Shown: one piece after another, positions 1 to 9,600 of the stretch
Position numbering within the stretch: position 1 is the stretch's first letter
Layout of the letters: the number at the start of each line of letters is the position of its first letter
Source: a virus
Strand: one strand, 5' to 3'
IMG/VR virus record: IMGVR_UViG_3300046009_009101
Span: 1 to 26,374 of that record
Length of the DNA: 26,374 nucleotides
Program-made: the position numbers and the translations under genes
Notes under the pieces: model-generated
The model's database searches: none
The model's input: only the letters and a program-made list of their open reading frames with translations
What the model was told of the DNA's origin: nothing

Positions 1-3000
1 GATGTTGATGAAGAAGGAAATGTTTATTTACCTTATCTAAAAAATAATAAACTCTATACAAATAAAATAGAAAATATAAAAAAATATCCTAATGGTGGTA
101 CAAAAAAAGACTACACTGCTTCAATAAATAAAGCCTGGAAACCTGCTTATTTAACCGAAGCTGAAAAGGTTAGATATGAACTTGAACGTAATAGACCTCA
201 ATCTTCTTTTAATTTATCAAAACAAGAAAGAGAAAAAATATATAATTCTGTAGAACCTATGGGGTATCCTTTATTGGAAATAGCTCCTGCTTTAAGAAGA
301 TATATTTCAAATACTAAAAGACAAGATGCATCATTAGATAATCCAGTATATATCCCTAGACTTAACAAATTATATAATGAAGCTGTTAAAGAATTTAGAG
401 AAGGCAAATATAATCCTGATGAAGATGCTTGGGCTTTTTATATGGGTTTAGATCAAAAAAATAATTCTATAAGTCAATCTAAATATAGACCAACTGATGA
501 AAGTAATCCAAATAGTATTTACTATACTTTAAGAAATGGGTATCCTGATTTTAATATTGATCTATTGAATAAAGCAAATTATCTTTTTTCTAAAAATCCA
601 AATAGTAATGTATTAAAAGGAGAAAAAAGTGGATTTACACCTTTAGAAAATGCTACTTTTTCTAAAGGAAAAGACGAAAGAGGTGACTATTATTCTATAT
701 ATGATATTTATGATTTTGGTGTTCCTTTTGAAGAAAAAATTGGTAAACCGTATGAAATTTATGATAGAGTCTATTATAAAACTTATAAAAACGGTAAAAT
801 AAAACCTATGTATTATTCAGATAAAGAGCTTTCTGAATTAGATGTAAATAAAAAAAATTTTGATACTCTTGCTTTACAAAAAGAATTAAGTAATAGAGGT
901 TATGAATTACCTAAATCTACTAAAGAAGATCGTAAATTAGATGGTATATTTGGAGATGAAACTAAAGCTGCTTTATTAGATTATCAAAAGAAAATTAAAA
1001 ATGATCAAACCAAAACAAACGGTGGTTTAATAAATAATAATATGAGAAGAACTTTAAATACAAAATTATATAAATACGGAGGTAGATTACCTCAACATGG
1101 TACAGGTGCTACTGTTGGTAGTGCTGTTGGAGCAGGTACAGGTATGGCATTAAATTTACTTGTTCCTGGATTAGGAACTGTTGCTGCCCCTGCTCTTGGT
1201 ATTTTAGGTTCTAAAGTAGGTGAAATGTTTGATGATAAAGGACCAAGCCAAGAAGAATTACAAAGACAACAAGAAACTGCTGATAGAATTAAATACGGAC
1301 CTAAACAAGAAAATCCGTATGTTGATGTAACTCAAAAGAATTTTAACTTTCCTTATGGTGGAGTTATAGACCAACATATGATGAATCCTAATGCTGAATT
1401 AGAACTTGAAGAAACTTTTCAAACTCCTGATGGAACTGTAGGTAGAGTAGATGGTCCATCTCATGATAATGGTGGTGTTGAAGTTAATCTTCCTGAAGGA
1501 ACTAGAATATTTAGTGATAGGTTAAAATATAAAAACGGTAGAACATATGCTCAAGTAACTAAACCTATTACAACTAAGATAGCTAAACTTGAAAAGAAAC
1601 TTGAAGAAAATCCTCAAGATGTAGCTACTGCTAATAGTGTATATCTTTTAAATCAACAACTTGATCACTACTTTGATGATCAAGAAACTAATAAATCAAT
1701 GAAAGAAATGAAACGTACTTTAAAAATGGCTAATGGTGGAATGATTAAACGTGCTGATGGTTCTTATTCAAGAAGAGGTCTTTGGGATAATATCAGAGCT
1801 AACAAAGGTTCTGGTAAAAAACCTACTAAAGAAATGCTTAAACAAGAAGCTAAAATCCGTGCTCAAGAAAAAGAAATGGGTGGATATATTTATGCAGAAG
1901 GTGGTATAAATAATCCTGGTTTTAGAGCTCTACCTGAAGAAGTACAACAAAAAATTATAGCTAATATGGCTATGGGTGGTTATATGTACCCTATAGGTGG
2001 TAGTTTAATGAATGACGGTATGTATGCTGATGGTGGTAAATTACCTAAAGAAGTATTAATGCCTAGACTTCAAGCACATATGTCACCTGCTGAAGTAGAA
2101 GATTATCTTGAAGAATATGGTAGTGGTGGTTATACTGTTAGAAAAACTAGTGAACGTAAAGGTAAAACTCATGTTGTAACTGGACCAGACGGAACTAAGA
2201 AATATTTTGGTGACCCTAAAATGGGTGAAAGAGGTAAATCTAAATATGGTAAAGAAGCTTTCTATGCTAGACATGCTAAGAACTTAAAAAACAATCCTTA
2301 CTTTAGAGCTTATGCTAGAGCTACTTGGCAAGAAGGTGGTACAATAGGTGAAGAAGGTATGAATCAAGAACCATTGTTTGAATACAAAGACGGTGGAATA
2401 TATATCAAACCTGAAAACAGAGGTAAGTTTACAGCTTATGCTAAAGCTCATGGTAAAGGTGTACAAGAAATGGCATCACATATAATGGCTAATAAAGAAG
2501 ACTATTCTCCTACATTAGTTAAACGTGCTAACTTTGCTAAAAATGCTGCTGGTTGGAAACATGAACATGGTGGATTAATTCATTATGGTGGTGGAGGACC
2601 TTTTGAAGATGAACAATATATTACAGGATATGATCCTGATTATGGTAAAGCTGTTGATACAGATATAGATTTAAGTCAATATTTTAATCCAGATTTTTCT
2701 GGACCAATGGGTGAAAATAAATTTTTTAAAGATCAGGGTGTTGGAATGAATACAGATAGAGGGTATTATGGAAATAATAATCAAAGTTTTGGTACTACAG
2801 GTTCAACAGGAAGTACAGGAAGTACAGGAAGTACAGGTACTACAAGTACAACTGGTACTACAGGAACTCCTCCTCCTAAACCAGAATCTTGGGCTTCTAA
2901 AAATATGGGTACTTTAGGACAAGTTGGTGCAGGTTTAGCAGGTGCAGCTTTAAGAGCTTATAATTTAAACAAAGTAAAAGCTCCTGGAAAACTATCTAAT

Positions 3001-4650
3001 TTAGACTTTTCATCTAGTATGTATAATCCTGATTTAGTTGATTACTCTGCTAATATTAATGCTGCAAATAGAGCTGCTATATCTGCTATGGATGAAGCAC
3101 AAAGAGGATTTGGTTCTTCAGGTGCAGCTCAAGCATTTAAAAATAAAGCTAGATTAAATCAACTTGAAACAACAGGTAGAATATATCAAGGTCAAGAAAA
3201 TGCTAATGCTCAATTATTAAATGAAGCTAGACAAAGAAACCAAAAAGTACGTATGTCAGAACAAGCTGCTAATCAAGATATTGCAAGGCAGAATATGGAA
3301 AATGCATATAACTATGAAATGTGGAAACAAGGTCAGAAAAATCAAATTATTCAAGACTTGTTAGGTACTGCTGGTGATGTATTTGGTGGTATGCAGAAAT
3401 TCCAAAACCAAAAAGACGTAGCTGATATATTATCTAGATCTAGAGAAGGAACTGTAAATAAAGATGTAACTGGAGGTACAGATTTTGGAAAAGCATTTGG
3501 TGGAATGATTAGAGAATTTAGAGATGGCGGTAGTTATAGAAGTTTAAGAAAAATGCCAGTAGGAGGTACTGTAGGTAATGAATATCGTCAACAATTACAA
3601 GGTGTTGTTAATCAACCAACTATAGACAAAGCATCATTAATGGATGCTGAATATACTGCTGCTTTAGAAGCTGGTAAAGATAAATATAAATCATCTGTTA
3701 CAGGACTAGATTATAAAGTATTACCTAAAGCTGAAAAACGTGCATTGGTTGTAGATATGTGGAGAGATTTATACCGTAAAGCTCCTAATCAAAAAGAAAT
3801 TGAAAGTGGTGTTAAAGCTATAGAAGGTAAAAAGGTATCTTCTGAAAAAGCTAAAGAAATTAAAAATGCACTTACTTCTCAAGATTATACATCTCAAATG
3901 AATAAAACATGGCAACCTGCATATTTATCTGAAGAAGATAAAATGAAATATGCTAATGAAGAAGTTCAAAGAGATGAACAAAAAGTAATTGAAACTTTAA
4001 ACTCTTATAGTCCAGCAGCTGCTAGATACTATAGAGAAACAGGTGATTTACAAGGAGCTTTAGATAATTTTGTAGCTCCGGATAGATTTGACGTAAGTTC
4101 TGGTGCAGCTGGATTCTCAATAGGTAAAGCTGTAAGAGAAGGAAATATGTCAGGAGTAGATATGTTAAACTTAGGACTATTAGCTGCTAGTGGTGCAAAT
4201 GCTATGAAACGTGGTCCAAAACCTTTAGGTCCAAATTTACCTGAGTATTTTGAAGATATAAGTAGAAATAAACAGTTAGCTCAACAAAAATCTGGAGTAG
4301 GTAAAAATTCTTATAAATCTAAACAAAATCGTGCAAATGAAGCTAGATTAGAAAACTGGCAAGAAAATTTATCTGATGATTTTACTAAACAAAGACAAAA
4401 TCCGGAATTTAAAAATAAATTAGCTAAAAGAATTTCTGGTGAAGAAGATGAAAGTTTAAGTTTAGATATTATGAACTATAAGCTTGATAAACAAGAAGTT
4501 CCTAGATTTGCTCAACTTAAATTAAAAGAAATGGAAAAAGATCTAATTAAAGCTAAAAATAGTGGAAATATTGAAACTTGGAGTAAAATTAAAAAAGAAA
4601 TAGAAACATATATTAAAACTTTAAGTAAAAAAAGAAGTTTAAAATCTTAA
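1..4650 (+). CDS. Giant virion/cargo protein with peptidoglycan-binding-like domain, 5'-truncated by window edge
   Basis: The frame is open from base 1, so the ATG at 259 is internal and the gene starts upstream; 1549 codons are present. Seen in order (nt): a DYT..NK.W.PAYL motif (109-177); a segment ending in GKPYEIYDR (about 640-780), a pattern I recall from Bacteroidota phage structural proteins; a PG_binding_1-like domain (868-999; LQ...GY...DGIFGDETKAAL..YQ); a Gly/Ala-rich hydrophobic stretch (1096-1230) that could enter a membrane; many GG motifs (1078-3575); two small basic modules (2137-2334 and 2389-2595); a Gly-Ser-Thr linker with PPP (2791-2877); a helical Gln/Asn/Ala-rich region (about 3050-3440); and a second DYT..PAYL motif (3883-3951). 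A role as a packaged or wall-contacting virion protein is inferred from these domains and from the neighbouring virion RNA polymerase. It is followed by a terminator. The exact crAss-like homologue is not known to me. Confidence 0.85.
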   Translation, partial: DVDEEGNVYLPYLKNNKLYTNKIENIKKYPNGGTKKDYTASINKAWKPAYLTEAEKVRYELERNRPQSSFNLSKQEREKIYNSVEPMGYPLLEIAPALRRYISNTKRQDASLDNPVYIPRLNKLYNEAVKEFREGKYNPDEDAWAFYMGLDQKNNSISQSKYRPTDESNPNSIYYTLRNGYPDFNIDLLNKANYLFSKNPNSNVLKGEKSGFTPLENATFSKGKDERGDYYSIYDIYDFGVPFEEKIGKPYEIYDRVYYKTYKNGKIKPMYYSDKELSELDVNKKNFDTLALQKELSNRGYELPKSTKEDRKLDGIFGDETKAALLDYQKKIKNDQTKTNGGLINNNMRRTLNTKLYKYGGRLPQHGTGATVGSAVGAGTGMALNLLVPGLGTVAAPALGILGSKVGEMFDDKGPSQEELQRQQETADRIKYGPKQENPYVDVTQKNFNFPYGGVIDQHMMNPNAELELEETFQTPDGTVGRVDGPSHDNGGVEVNLPEGTRIFSDRLKYKNGRTYAQVTKPITTKIAKLEKKLEENPQDVATANSVYLLNQQLDHYFDDQETNKSMKEMKRTLKMANGGMIKRADGSYSRRGLWDNIRANKGSGKKPTKEMLKQEAKIRAQEKEMGGYIYAEGGINNPGFRALPEEVQQKIIANMAMGGYMYPIGGSLMNDGMYADGGKLPKEVLMPRLQAHMSPAEVEDYLEEYGSGGYTVRKTSERKGKTHVVTGPDGTKKYFGDPKMGERGKSKYGKEAFYARHAKNLKNNPYFRAYARATWQEGGTIGEEGMNQEPLFEYKDGGIYIKPENRGKFTAYAKAHGKGVQEMASHIMANKEDYSPTLVKRANFAKNAAGWKHEHGGLIHYGGGGPFEDEQYITGYDPDYGKAVDTDIDLSQYFNPDFSGPMGENKFFKDQGVGMNTDRGYYGNNNQSFGTTGSTGSTGSTGSTGTTSTTGTTGTPPPKPESWASKNMGTLGQVGAGLAGAALRAYNLNKVKAPGKLSNLDFSSSMYNPDLVDYSANINAANRAAISAMDEAQRGFGSSGAAQAFKNKARLNQLETTGRIYQGQENANAQLLNEARQRNQKVRMSEQAANQDIARQNMENAYNYEMWKQGQKNQIIQDLLGTAGDVFGGMQKFQNQKDVADILSRSREGTVNKDVTGGTDFGKAFGGMIREFRDGGSYRSLRKMPVGGTVGNEYRQQLQGVVNQPTIDKASLMDAEYTAALEAGKDKYKSSVTGLDYKVLPKAEKRALVVDMWRDLYRKAPNQKEIESGVKAIEGKKVSSEKAKEIKNALTSQDYTSQMNKTWQPAYLSEEDKMKYANEEVQRDEQKVIETLNSYSPAAARYYRETGDLQGALDNFVAPDRFDVSSGAAGFSIGKAVREGNMSGVDMLNLGLLAASGANAMKRGPKPLGPNLPEYFEDISRNKQLAQQKSGVGKNSYKSKQNRANEARLENWQENLSDDFTKQRQNPEFKNKLAKRISGEEDESLSLDIMNYKLDKQEVPRFAQLKLKEMEKDLIKAKNSGNIETWSKIKKEIETYIKTLSKKRSLKS
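109..177 (+). repeat. Internal protein repeat, copy A (DYT..NK.W.PAYL)
   Basis: This 23-codon segment matches copy B at 3883-3951 in the same gene at 13 of 23 residues (D,Y,T,N,K,W,P,A,Y,L,E,K,Y). It lies about 3.8 kb before copy B, so the protein carries the same motif near both ends of the visible part. The DNA has diverged, so the duplication is old. Confidence 0.7.
2791..2868 (+). repeat. Gly-Ser-Thr low-complexity tract with 9-bp tandem units
   Basis: In-frame near-tandem units of the form GGWAGTACA encode GSTGSTGST-type sequence, followed by GTT/STT variants and then PPP. It probably forms a flexible linker between the GG-motif half and the helical C-terminal half of the giant virion protein. 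The exact 9-bp repetition around 2808-2837 makes it prone to copy-number change by slippage. Confidence 0.8.
3883..3951 (+). repeat. Internal protein repeat, copy B (DYT..NK.W.PAYL)
   Basis: This is the partner of the motif at 109-177. The preceding segment is helical and charged; the following segment (QRDEQKVIETL) does not obviously match the sequence after copy A, so only the short core is shared. Confidence 0.7.
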
Positions 4651-4654
4651 CCCC

Positions 4655-4675
4655 CTATAGTTAAGTAAACTATAG
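4655..4675 (+). other. Perfect 8-bp hairpin at the 3' end of the first transcript
   Basis: CTATAGTT (4655-4662) and AACTATAG (4668-4675) are perfect inverted repeats around the loop AAGTA. The hairpin starts four bases after the stop codon and lies just before the terminator hairpin. It has no T-run of its own, so it could be a 3'-end stabiliser or simply part of a two-hairpin terminator; function is inference. Confidence 0.6.
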
Positions 4676-4677
4676 CC

Positions 4678-4710
4678 AACCCTAAGAGAAATCTTAGGGT
4701 TTCTTTTTAT
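4678..4710 (+). terminator. Rho-independent terminator after the first giant gene
   Basis: AACCCTAAG (4678-4686) pairs perfectly with CTTAGGGTT (4693-4701) around a 6-base loop, and TCTTTTTAT follows. The T-rich side is only on the right, so it acts on rightward transcription and separates the first giant gene from the unit starting at about 4735. Confidence 0.85.
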
Positions 4711-4721
4711 ATTTAAAGTTG

Positions 4722-4735
4722 TATATTTGTAAGGT
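4722..4735 (+). promoter_or_regulatory. Bacteroidota-type promoter -7 box (TATATTTG)
   Basis: TATATTTG (4722-4729) matches the Bacteroidota -7 consensus TAnnTTTG. It lies just after a terminator and 19 bases before the ATG at 4749. Together with the following TAAGGTA it closely matches the sequence at 10937-10950. No clear -33 TTTG is visible, but a run of five T lies 13 bases upstream of the box in both copies (12 bases at the second). Host-type recognition fits a late gene cluster. Confidence 0.65.
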
Positions 4736-4748
4736 AAATTTTATAAAT

Positions 4749-6641
4749 ATGCCTTTAAATTTTAATACCAATTTTGGTGGTCCTAAAATTGATATTGTAA
4801 CAAGAGAAGTACCTGTAGCTGCTATTGAAAAAGTAGGAGATATTTTACAGGACAGATATGATAAATCATATGAACAGTATAATTTGTTCCAGGAATTAGC
4901 TAAACAAACAGAACAAATTGCAGATCCTGGTGAAAGACAAAAAGTTAAAGATTATATTACATCTCTTGAACCAGAATTAAAATCTATATCTGAAAGAGGT
5001 GATTTCCATAATATGAGGCATCAAACAGCAGCTTTAGCTAGAAATGCTGCTAATAATCTTAAAATGTTTGGTGATAGAGCTGAAAAATTATCTAAAATTA
5101 GAGAACAGATTAATCTTAATGAAAAACTTGGAAAAGAGGAAACTAAACAATATTATATTAATCAGCTAAATAAAACTTTATCTCAAACTCAATATAATCC
5201 TGAAACCAGAACATTTAATTTTACACCCATTGAAGCTCCAAAAATGGTAGCTGACGCAAATATCAATGAATTAAATAGAATTTTTGGTACAGGTTATTTA
5301 GCCGATAAAAAAGGATGGGAAGAAGGAAATATGGTATTTATAAATCCTGGTGAAAAAATGCCAAATGGAATAATAAATAATACAGGAGGTCCATTAGCAT
5401 TTAATACAAAAAGTGGTAGAGTTGTTGAACAGGTTAAATATCAAGATGTTGCCGAAGGTATGAAACAAAACTTAGACTCTGACATTGCTACTCAAGCAAT
5501 GATAGATAGAGATACTAAAATATTATTAGAAAGTAATCCTAATCTAGATCCTGTTTTATTAAGAGAAAAAGTTAAAAATGATACTTATAATAAATCAATT
5601 CAAGCTTGGGCTAACAAATATGCATATAAATCAGTTGTTTCATCATCTGATGTAAATTTTGATGGAGCATTAACTGGAGCTATTCAAGGTGGTTATACAA
5701 ATCCATATGATCCTAATTTTAACTTTATACAAACGCCTTCAGAAGTAGACGTTAAAAACTCAATTGATGCTATAAATAAAGAAAGAGTTTCTAATTCAAC
5801 TCAAGCTTTTAATAAAGATGGTAGTTTTAAAAGTTTTACCGGTAGGGGTGCTTTACAAGGTAAAGAATTAGATCAAGCTGTTATGAATTTAATGAAAAAA
5901 GATCCTGTAAAATACCCAACATACAATATCGCTTTTCAAGAATTAAATCAATCAGGTATTGTAAATTCTTTTAATGAGTTAGTTCCTGAATGGCAACAAA
6001 AACGTATTAGAAGTTTATCTAAAACACCTTTATCAGATAGACAAGTTTATGACAATTTTATGCAACAAAAAGCTGATAACTCTAGACTATTATTAAGTCA
6101 ATATGTTATAGCAGATAAAAAATTAAGAGGTATTGTAGATGATAATATGAAAGCAGCAATAGCTAATTATCCATTAGGTCGTATGAATAACGGTAAATTT
6201 ATACCTGCTACAAAAGATGAAATTGATAATGCTATGAAAAAAGGGTTTTCTTATGTTCCTGCTACTGGTCAAATATTAATCGGTGATAAAGGAAATCAGT
6301 TAGTTACTGCTGTAGGTGCTCAAGGTAATAGTGATGACGCTAATGCTTATCAAACAAGAATGATGCAAATGAGTCAGATGTTAAAAGCAGCAGTTGATCC
6401 AACTGTAGCTTTTGAATCTGGTAAAGAATTTATAGTAGGTAATAAATATTACAGAATAATTAAAAATGACGGTACTCCTAAAAGAGGAGCTGATGGTAAA
6501 ATAAGATATGTTCAAGATAATATTCAAGAAGTAGATGCTAATGGAAATATTACTGATGCTTTTTCATTAGATAATGCTGGTTTAAATAGATTTGTTAGAA
6601 AAAATTTATCAAAAGTAATATCTGATTTTACAAGAGAATAA
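4749..6641 (+). CDS. Putative virion cargo/structural protein, helical, 630 aa
   Basis: I chose the ATG at 4749 (MPLNFNTNFGG) rather than the in-frame TTG at 4719, because the TTG lies upstream of and overlaps the predicted promoter box, so any transcript from it would lack that codon. The N-terminal 130 residues are strongly helical and charged (RYDKSYEQYNLFQELAKQ, then RHQTAALARNAANNLKMFG), followed by mixed regions with no enzyme motif I recognise. There is no signal peptide or membrane segment. It is the first gene of a four-gene unit of giant virion proteins, with the next gene only two bases away. In studied crAss-like phages, genes in this position encode proteins stored in the capsid and ejected with DNA; that role is inferred here from context and composition. 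Confidence 0.75.
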   Translation: MPLNFNTNFGGPKIDIVTREVPVAAIEKVGDILQDRYDKSYEQYNLFQELAKQTEQIADPGERQKVKDYITSLEPELKSISERGDFHNMRHQTAALARNAANNLKMFGDRAEKLSKIREQINLNEKLGKEETKQYYINQLNKTLSQTQYNPETRTFNFTPIEAPKMVADANINELNRIFGTGYLADKKGWEEGNMVFINPGEKMPNGIINNTGGPLAFNTKSGRVVEQVKYQDVAEGMKQNLDSDIATQAMIDRDTKILLESNPNLDPVLLREKVKNDTYNKSIQAWANKYAYKSVVSSSDVNFDGALTGAIQGGYTNPYDPNFNFIQTPSEVDVKNSIDAINKERVSNSTQAFNKDGSFKSFTGRGALQGKELDQAVMNLMKKDPVKYPTYNIAFQELNQSGIVNSFNELVPEWQQKRIRSLSKTPLSDRQVYDNFMQQKADNSRLLLSQYVIADKKLRGIVDDNMKAAIANYPLGRMNNGKFIPATKDEIDNAMKKGFSYVPATGQILIGDKGNQLVTAVGAQGNSDDANAYQTRMMQMSQMLKAAVDPTVAFESGKEFIVGNKYYRIIKNDGTPKRGADGKIRYVQDNIQEVDANGNITDAFSLDNAGLNRFVRKNLSKVISDFTRE

Positions 6642-6643
6642 TA

Positions 6644-9600
6644 ATGGAACCTGAAGAAATACAAGAATATTTAAATCAAACAGAATATAATACCAGATTA
6701 CCTTATGGTTCTGGTATTAAAAGGCAAAAAGCTTTACAAAAAGCTGCTAGAGAAAACTATAGAAGACAAATAGCAGAAGAAAATATGGCATATTCTGCTC
6801 CAATAGCTAATGTTGGTAGATATTTTCCTAACGATTCTGTTTATGATAAAGGTATAACAATTTATGATATAGATAGAGGTATTAATACTTATAGAGATCA
6901 ACAACAATCTGATTTATTAGCTGCAGGTAATGCTTTATTACATGGAGGTACTGCATTAGGAGCTGGTATATTAGGTACTGCATTATTGACTAACCCTTAT
7001 GGTTTAGCTGCTGTTACAGCATTTACTGCATTAGAAGGTTTAATTCAAGCTACTAAAGAAGAACCTAATTATAATCCTATTTCCTGGTTTACTAATAATG
7101 CTATATTTCAAGTAATGGATGCTACAAAATCATTCATTGATGAATCAACTCCTGTTTATACAGAAGATATGGATAAAGAAGGTTTATCTAAATTTGCAGG
7201 ATTAGCAGGATTTGATGCTTTAAATCAAGGTATTGGATTTTTAGCAGGTGGAATTGGTGGATCAAGAATGGCTGCTAAAAAATTATCAGAAGGATCTAAA
7301 TTTTATGATACTTTATTAAAAGTAAAAGGTGGAGATAAAATACTTCAGGGTAAAACAATAGAAGAAGCAGCTAAATCAGGAATGTTGGCTGCTAATGATT
7401 TACAAAAAATACAAAAAGCTAAAGATTTTGCAGATGGAGTTTCTGGTTTAACAGCATCAGTTGTTGGTAGAATTGGAGAATCTGTAATAGAAGCACAGGG
7501 TACAAAAAGAGAATTACTTGAAAAAGGATATTCAGAAGAAGAAGCTGATGCTGCAATGGATAAATCTTTTTTAGCTAATATGGCTTTATCATCTGTAGAT
7601 TATATTCAGAATATTAAAATGTTAGGAACATTTAAAAATGTTCTTGGTACTGAATCAAAATTAGCTGCTTACTCTGATGATGTAATTAAAGCTCAACAAG
7701 CTGGTAAAAAAGTTTTTACAAAAGGTGATAAAGCTTTAAGTGTACTTTCAGCATTAGGTAAAAATGCTGTTTTAGAAGGTGGTGAAGAAGGTTTACAGTT
7801 TGCAATAAATAAAGCAGCTCAAGATTCTGCAATTGAGGGGTCTACTTGGTTAAGTTTTTTAAAAAATATGGGATCTGAATTTCAGAACTCATTTACTGAT
7901 GAAGAAGGACAATTGGGTTGGATATTAGGTGGTTTATTAGGTGGAGGAGCTGCATCTATTTTACAAGCAGCAAATATTAAAGTTAAAGATAAAGAGTTAG
8001 CTAATATTATAGCTGATGCTGAATCATTAAAAACTGATTTAGCTGAAAATTATAAAGTATATGATAATGGACTTTATTCTGTTTACACAAAACCAGATGG
8101 AAGTAAAGAAAAAGTAATTAATCAAGATTATATAAATACTATACATCATAATTCAGAATTAGAAGCAGTTAAACAATATGCTCAAGAAAATGGTGATAAA
8201 GCTTTATATAATGTTGCTCAAAATAAACAAGTATTAAACAAAGCTTTATTTGCATTAAAAACAGATAACTTTAAAAACTTTGTAACAGAACTTGAAACAA
8301 GTAAAAATATTAGTGTTGAAGAATTACAAAACATTAAAGCTGTTCAAGAAAATAAACCTGTAAATGAAGTAGAAGTATCAAAAGAAGATGTAGATAATTA
8401 TGTTACTAATATTGAAAAAACTTTAGACTTAATCAACAGTTTAAAAGTAACATATGATGCTGCAATGACTTTACCCCAAATAGCTAATCTACCTAAAACA
8501 GCTATTTTTAAATTGGCAGAAGTTATTTCTTCTCAAAAAGCATTAGCTAAAGAAATAGAAAATATAAAACCTGAAATGCTTTCTGCATTAGAAGAATATT
8601 CTAATGAATATCAAGAAATTTATTACACCGGTAAAAGAACAAAAGCTGGTAAACCTGATAAAAGAAATAAAGAATATAAAGAGTCTGGTTTAGCTGTTGC
8701 TTTAGATGCTATTAAAGATCCTATTTTAAGAGAAGCTTTTAAACAAGAATATGATAACTATAAAGATTTAAATGCTGCTAATAAAATTCTTTTATCAGAA
8801 TATGAAAGTTATTTAAAAGAACCAAAAAAATTAATTCAAGAAGCAGCAAAAGATGAAGTAAATAAGATTAAAAGCATTATAAAAGAGACAAGTGATGAAA
8901 CAAAAGAAAAAGAAGAAATAATAGATAATGCTGTTAAAAATAATGAAGAAGTAATTATAGAAACTCCAGAAGGAGAAATAATTACAAAAGTAACAGGAAT
9001 AAATCCTGAAACTCAAGAAATTGAAACTGAAGCAGGTATTAATATTACTGTTGAAGATTTAATGTCACAAAAAACTGATGAACCAGAAGTTAAATCTGTT
9101 ATATACGATTACGATACAGAACAGACAATTTTTGAAGGACCAAAAAAACCAACTATATACTCTACTTCTACTTCTGCTCATTTATACGATAAAGAAGGAT
9201 TTAAGATAACTACATTTACAGGTAGTTCATGGAATGAGTTACAGTATCAGTTTAGAACTGAACACTTTAATATTGTAAAATTTATGTCTAATCCTGACAA
9301 TACTCCTTCAAAGAGTAAAAATTTTACTGTTCAACTAAATTTAAGACCTATAACTGAAGATTTACTAAAAAGTATTAATGATGCAAGAGCTGCTAATAAA
9401 CTACCTAATCTAAACATAAAAGATTTAGAAACTATTGATTATAGACCTATAGGTGTTAGTGTATATCAAAATGGTAAATTAGTATCTACTGATATAACAC
9501 ATTTTCACGATATAGATTATTTTAGAAATATAGCTGGATTTGATGAATTAACTCCTGAAGAACAAGAAACTTATAAAAACGAATTTAGAAAAGAAAGAGA

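Noticed and set aside
2083-2466. Two short minus-strand frames of 60-63 aa rich in Phe, Thr and Ser
   Set aside because: They are antisense shadows of the GG-motif and basic modules of the first giant gene.
4719-4748. TTG start giving ten extra residues to the 630-aa protein
   Set aside because: The TTG lies upstream of and overlaps the predicted promoter box, so it would not be in the transcript; the ATG at 4749 is the better start.
4651-4748. Possible small RNA or attachment site between the first two giant genes
   Set aside because: The gap is filled by two hairpins, a T-run and a promoter box; no tRNA fold or direct repeat was visible.
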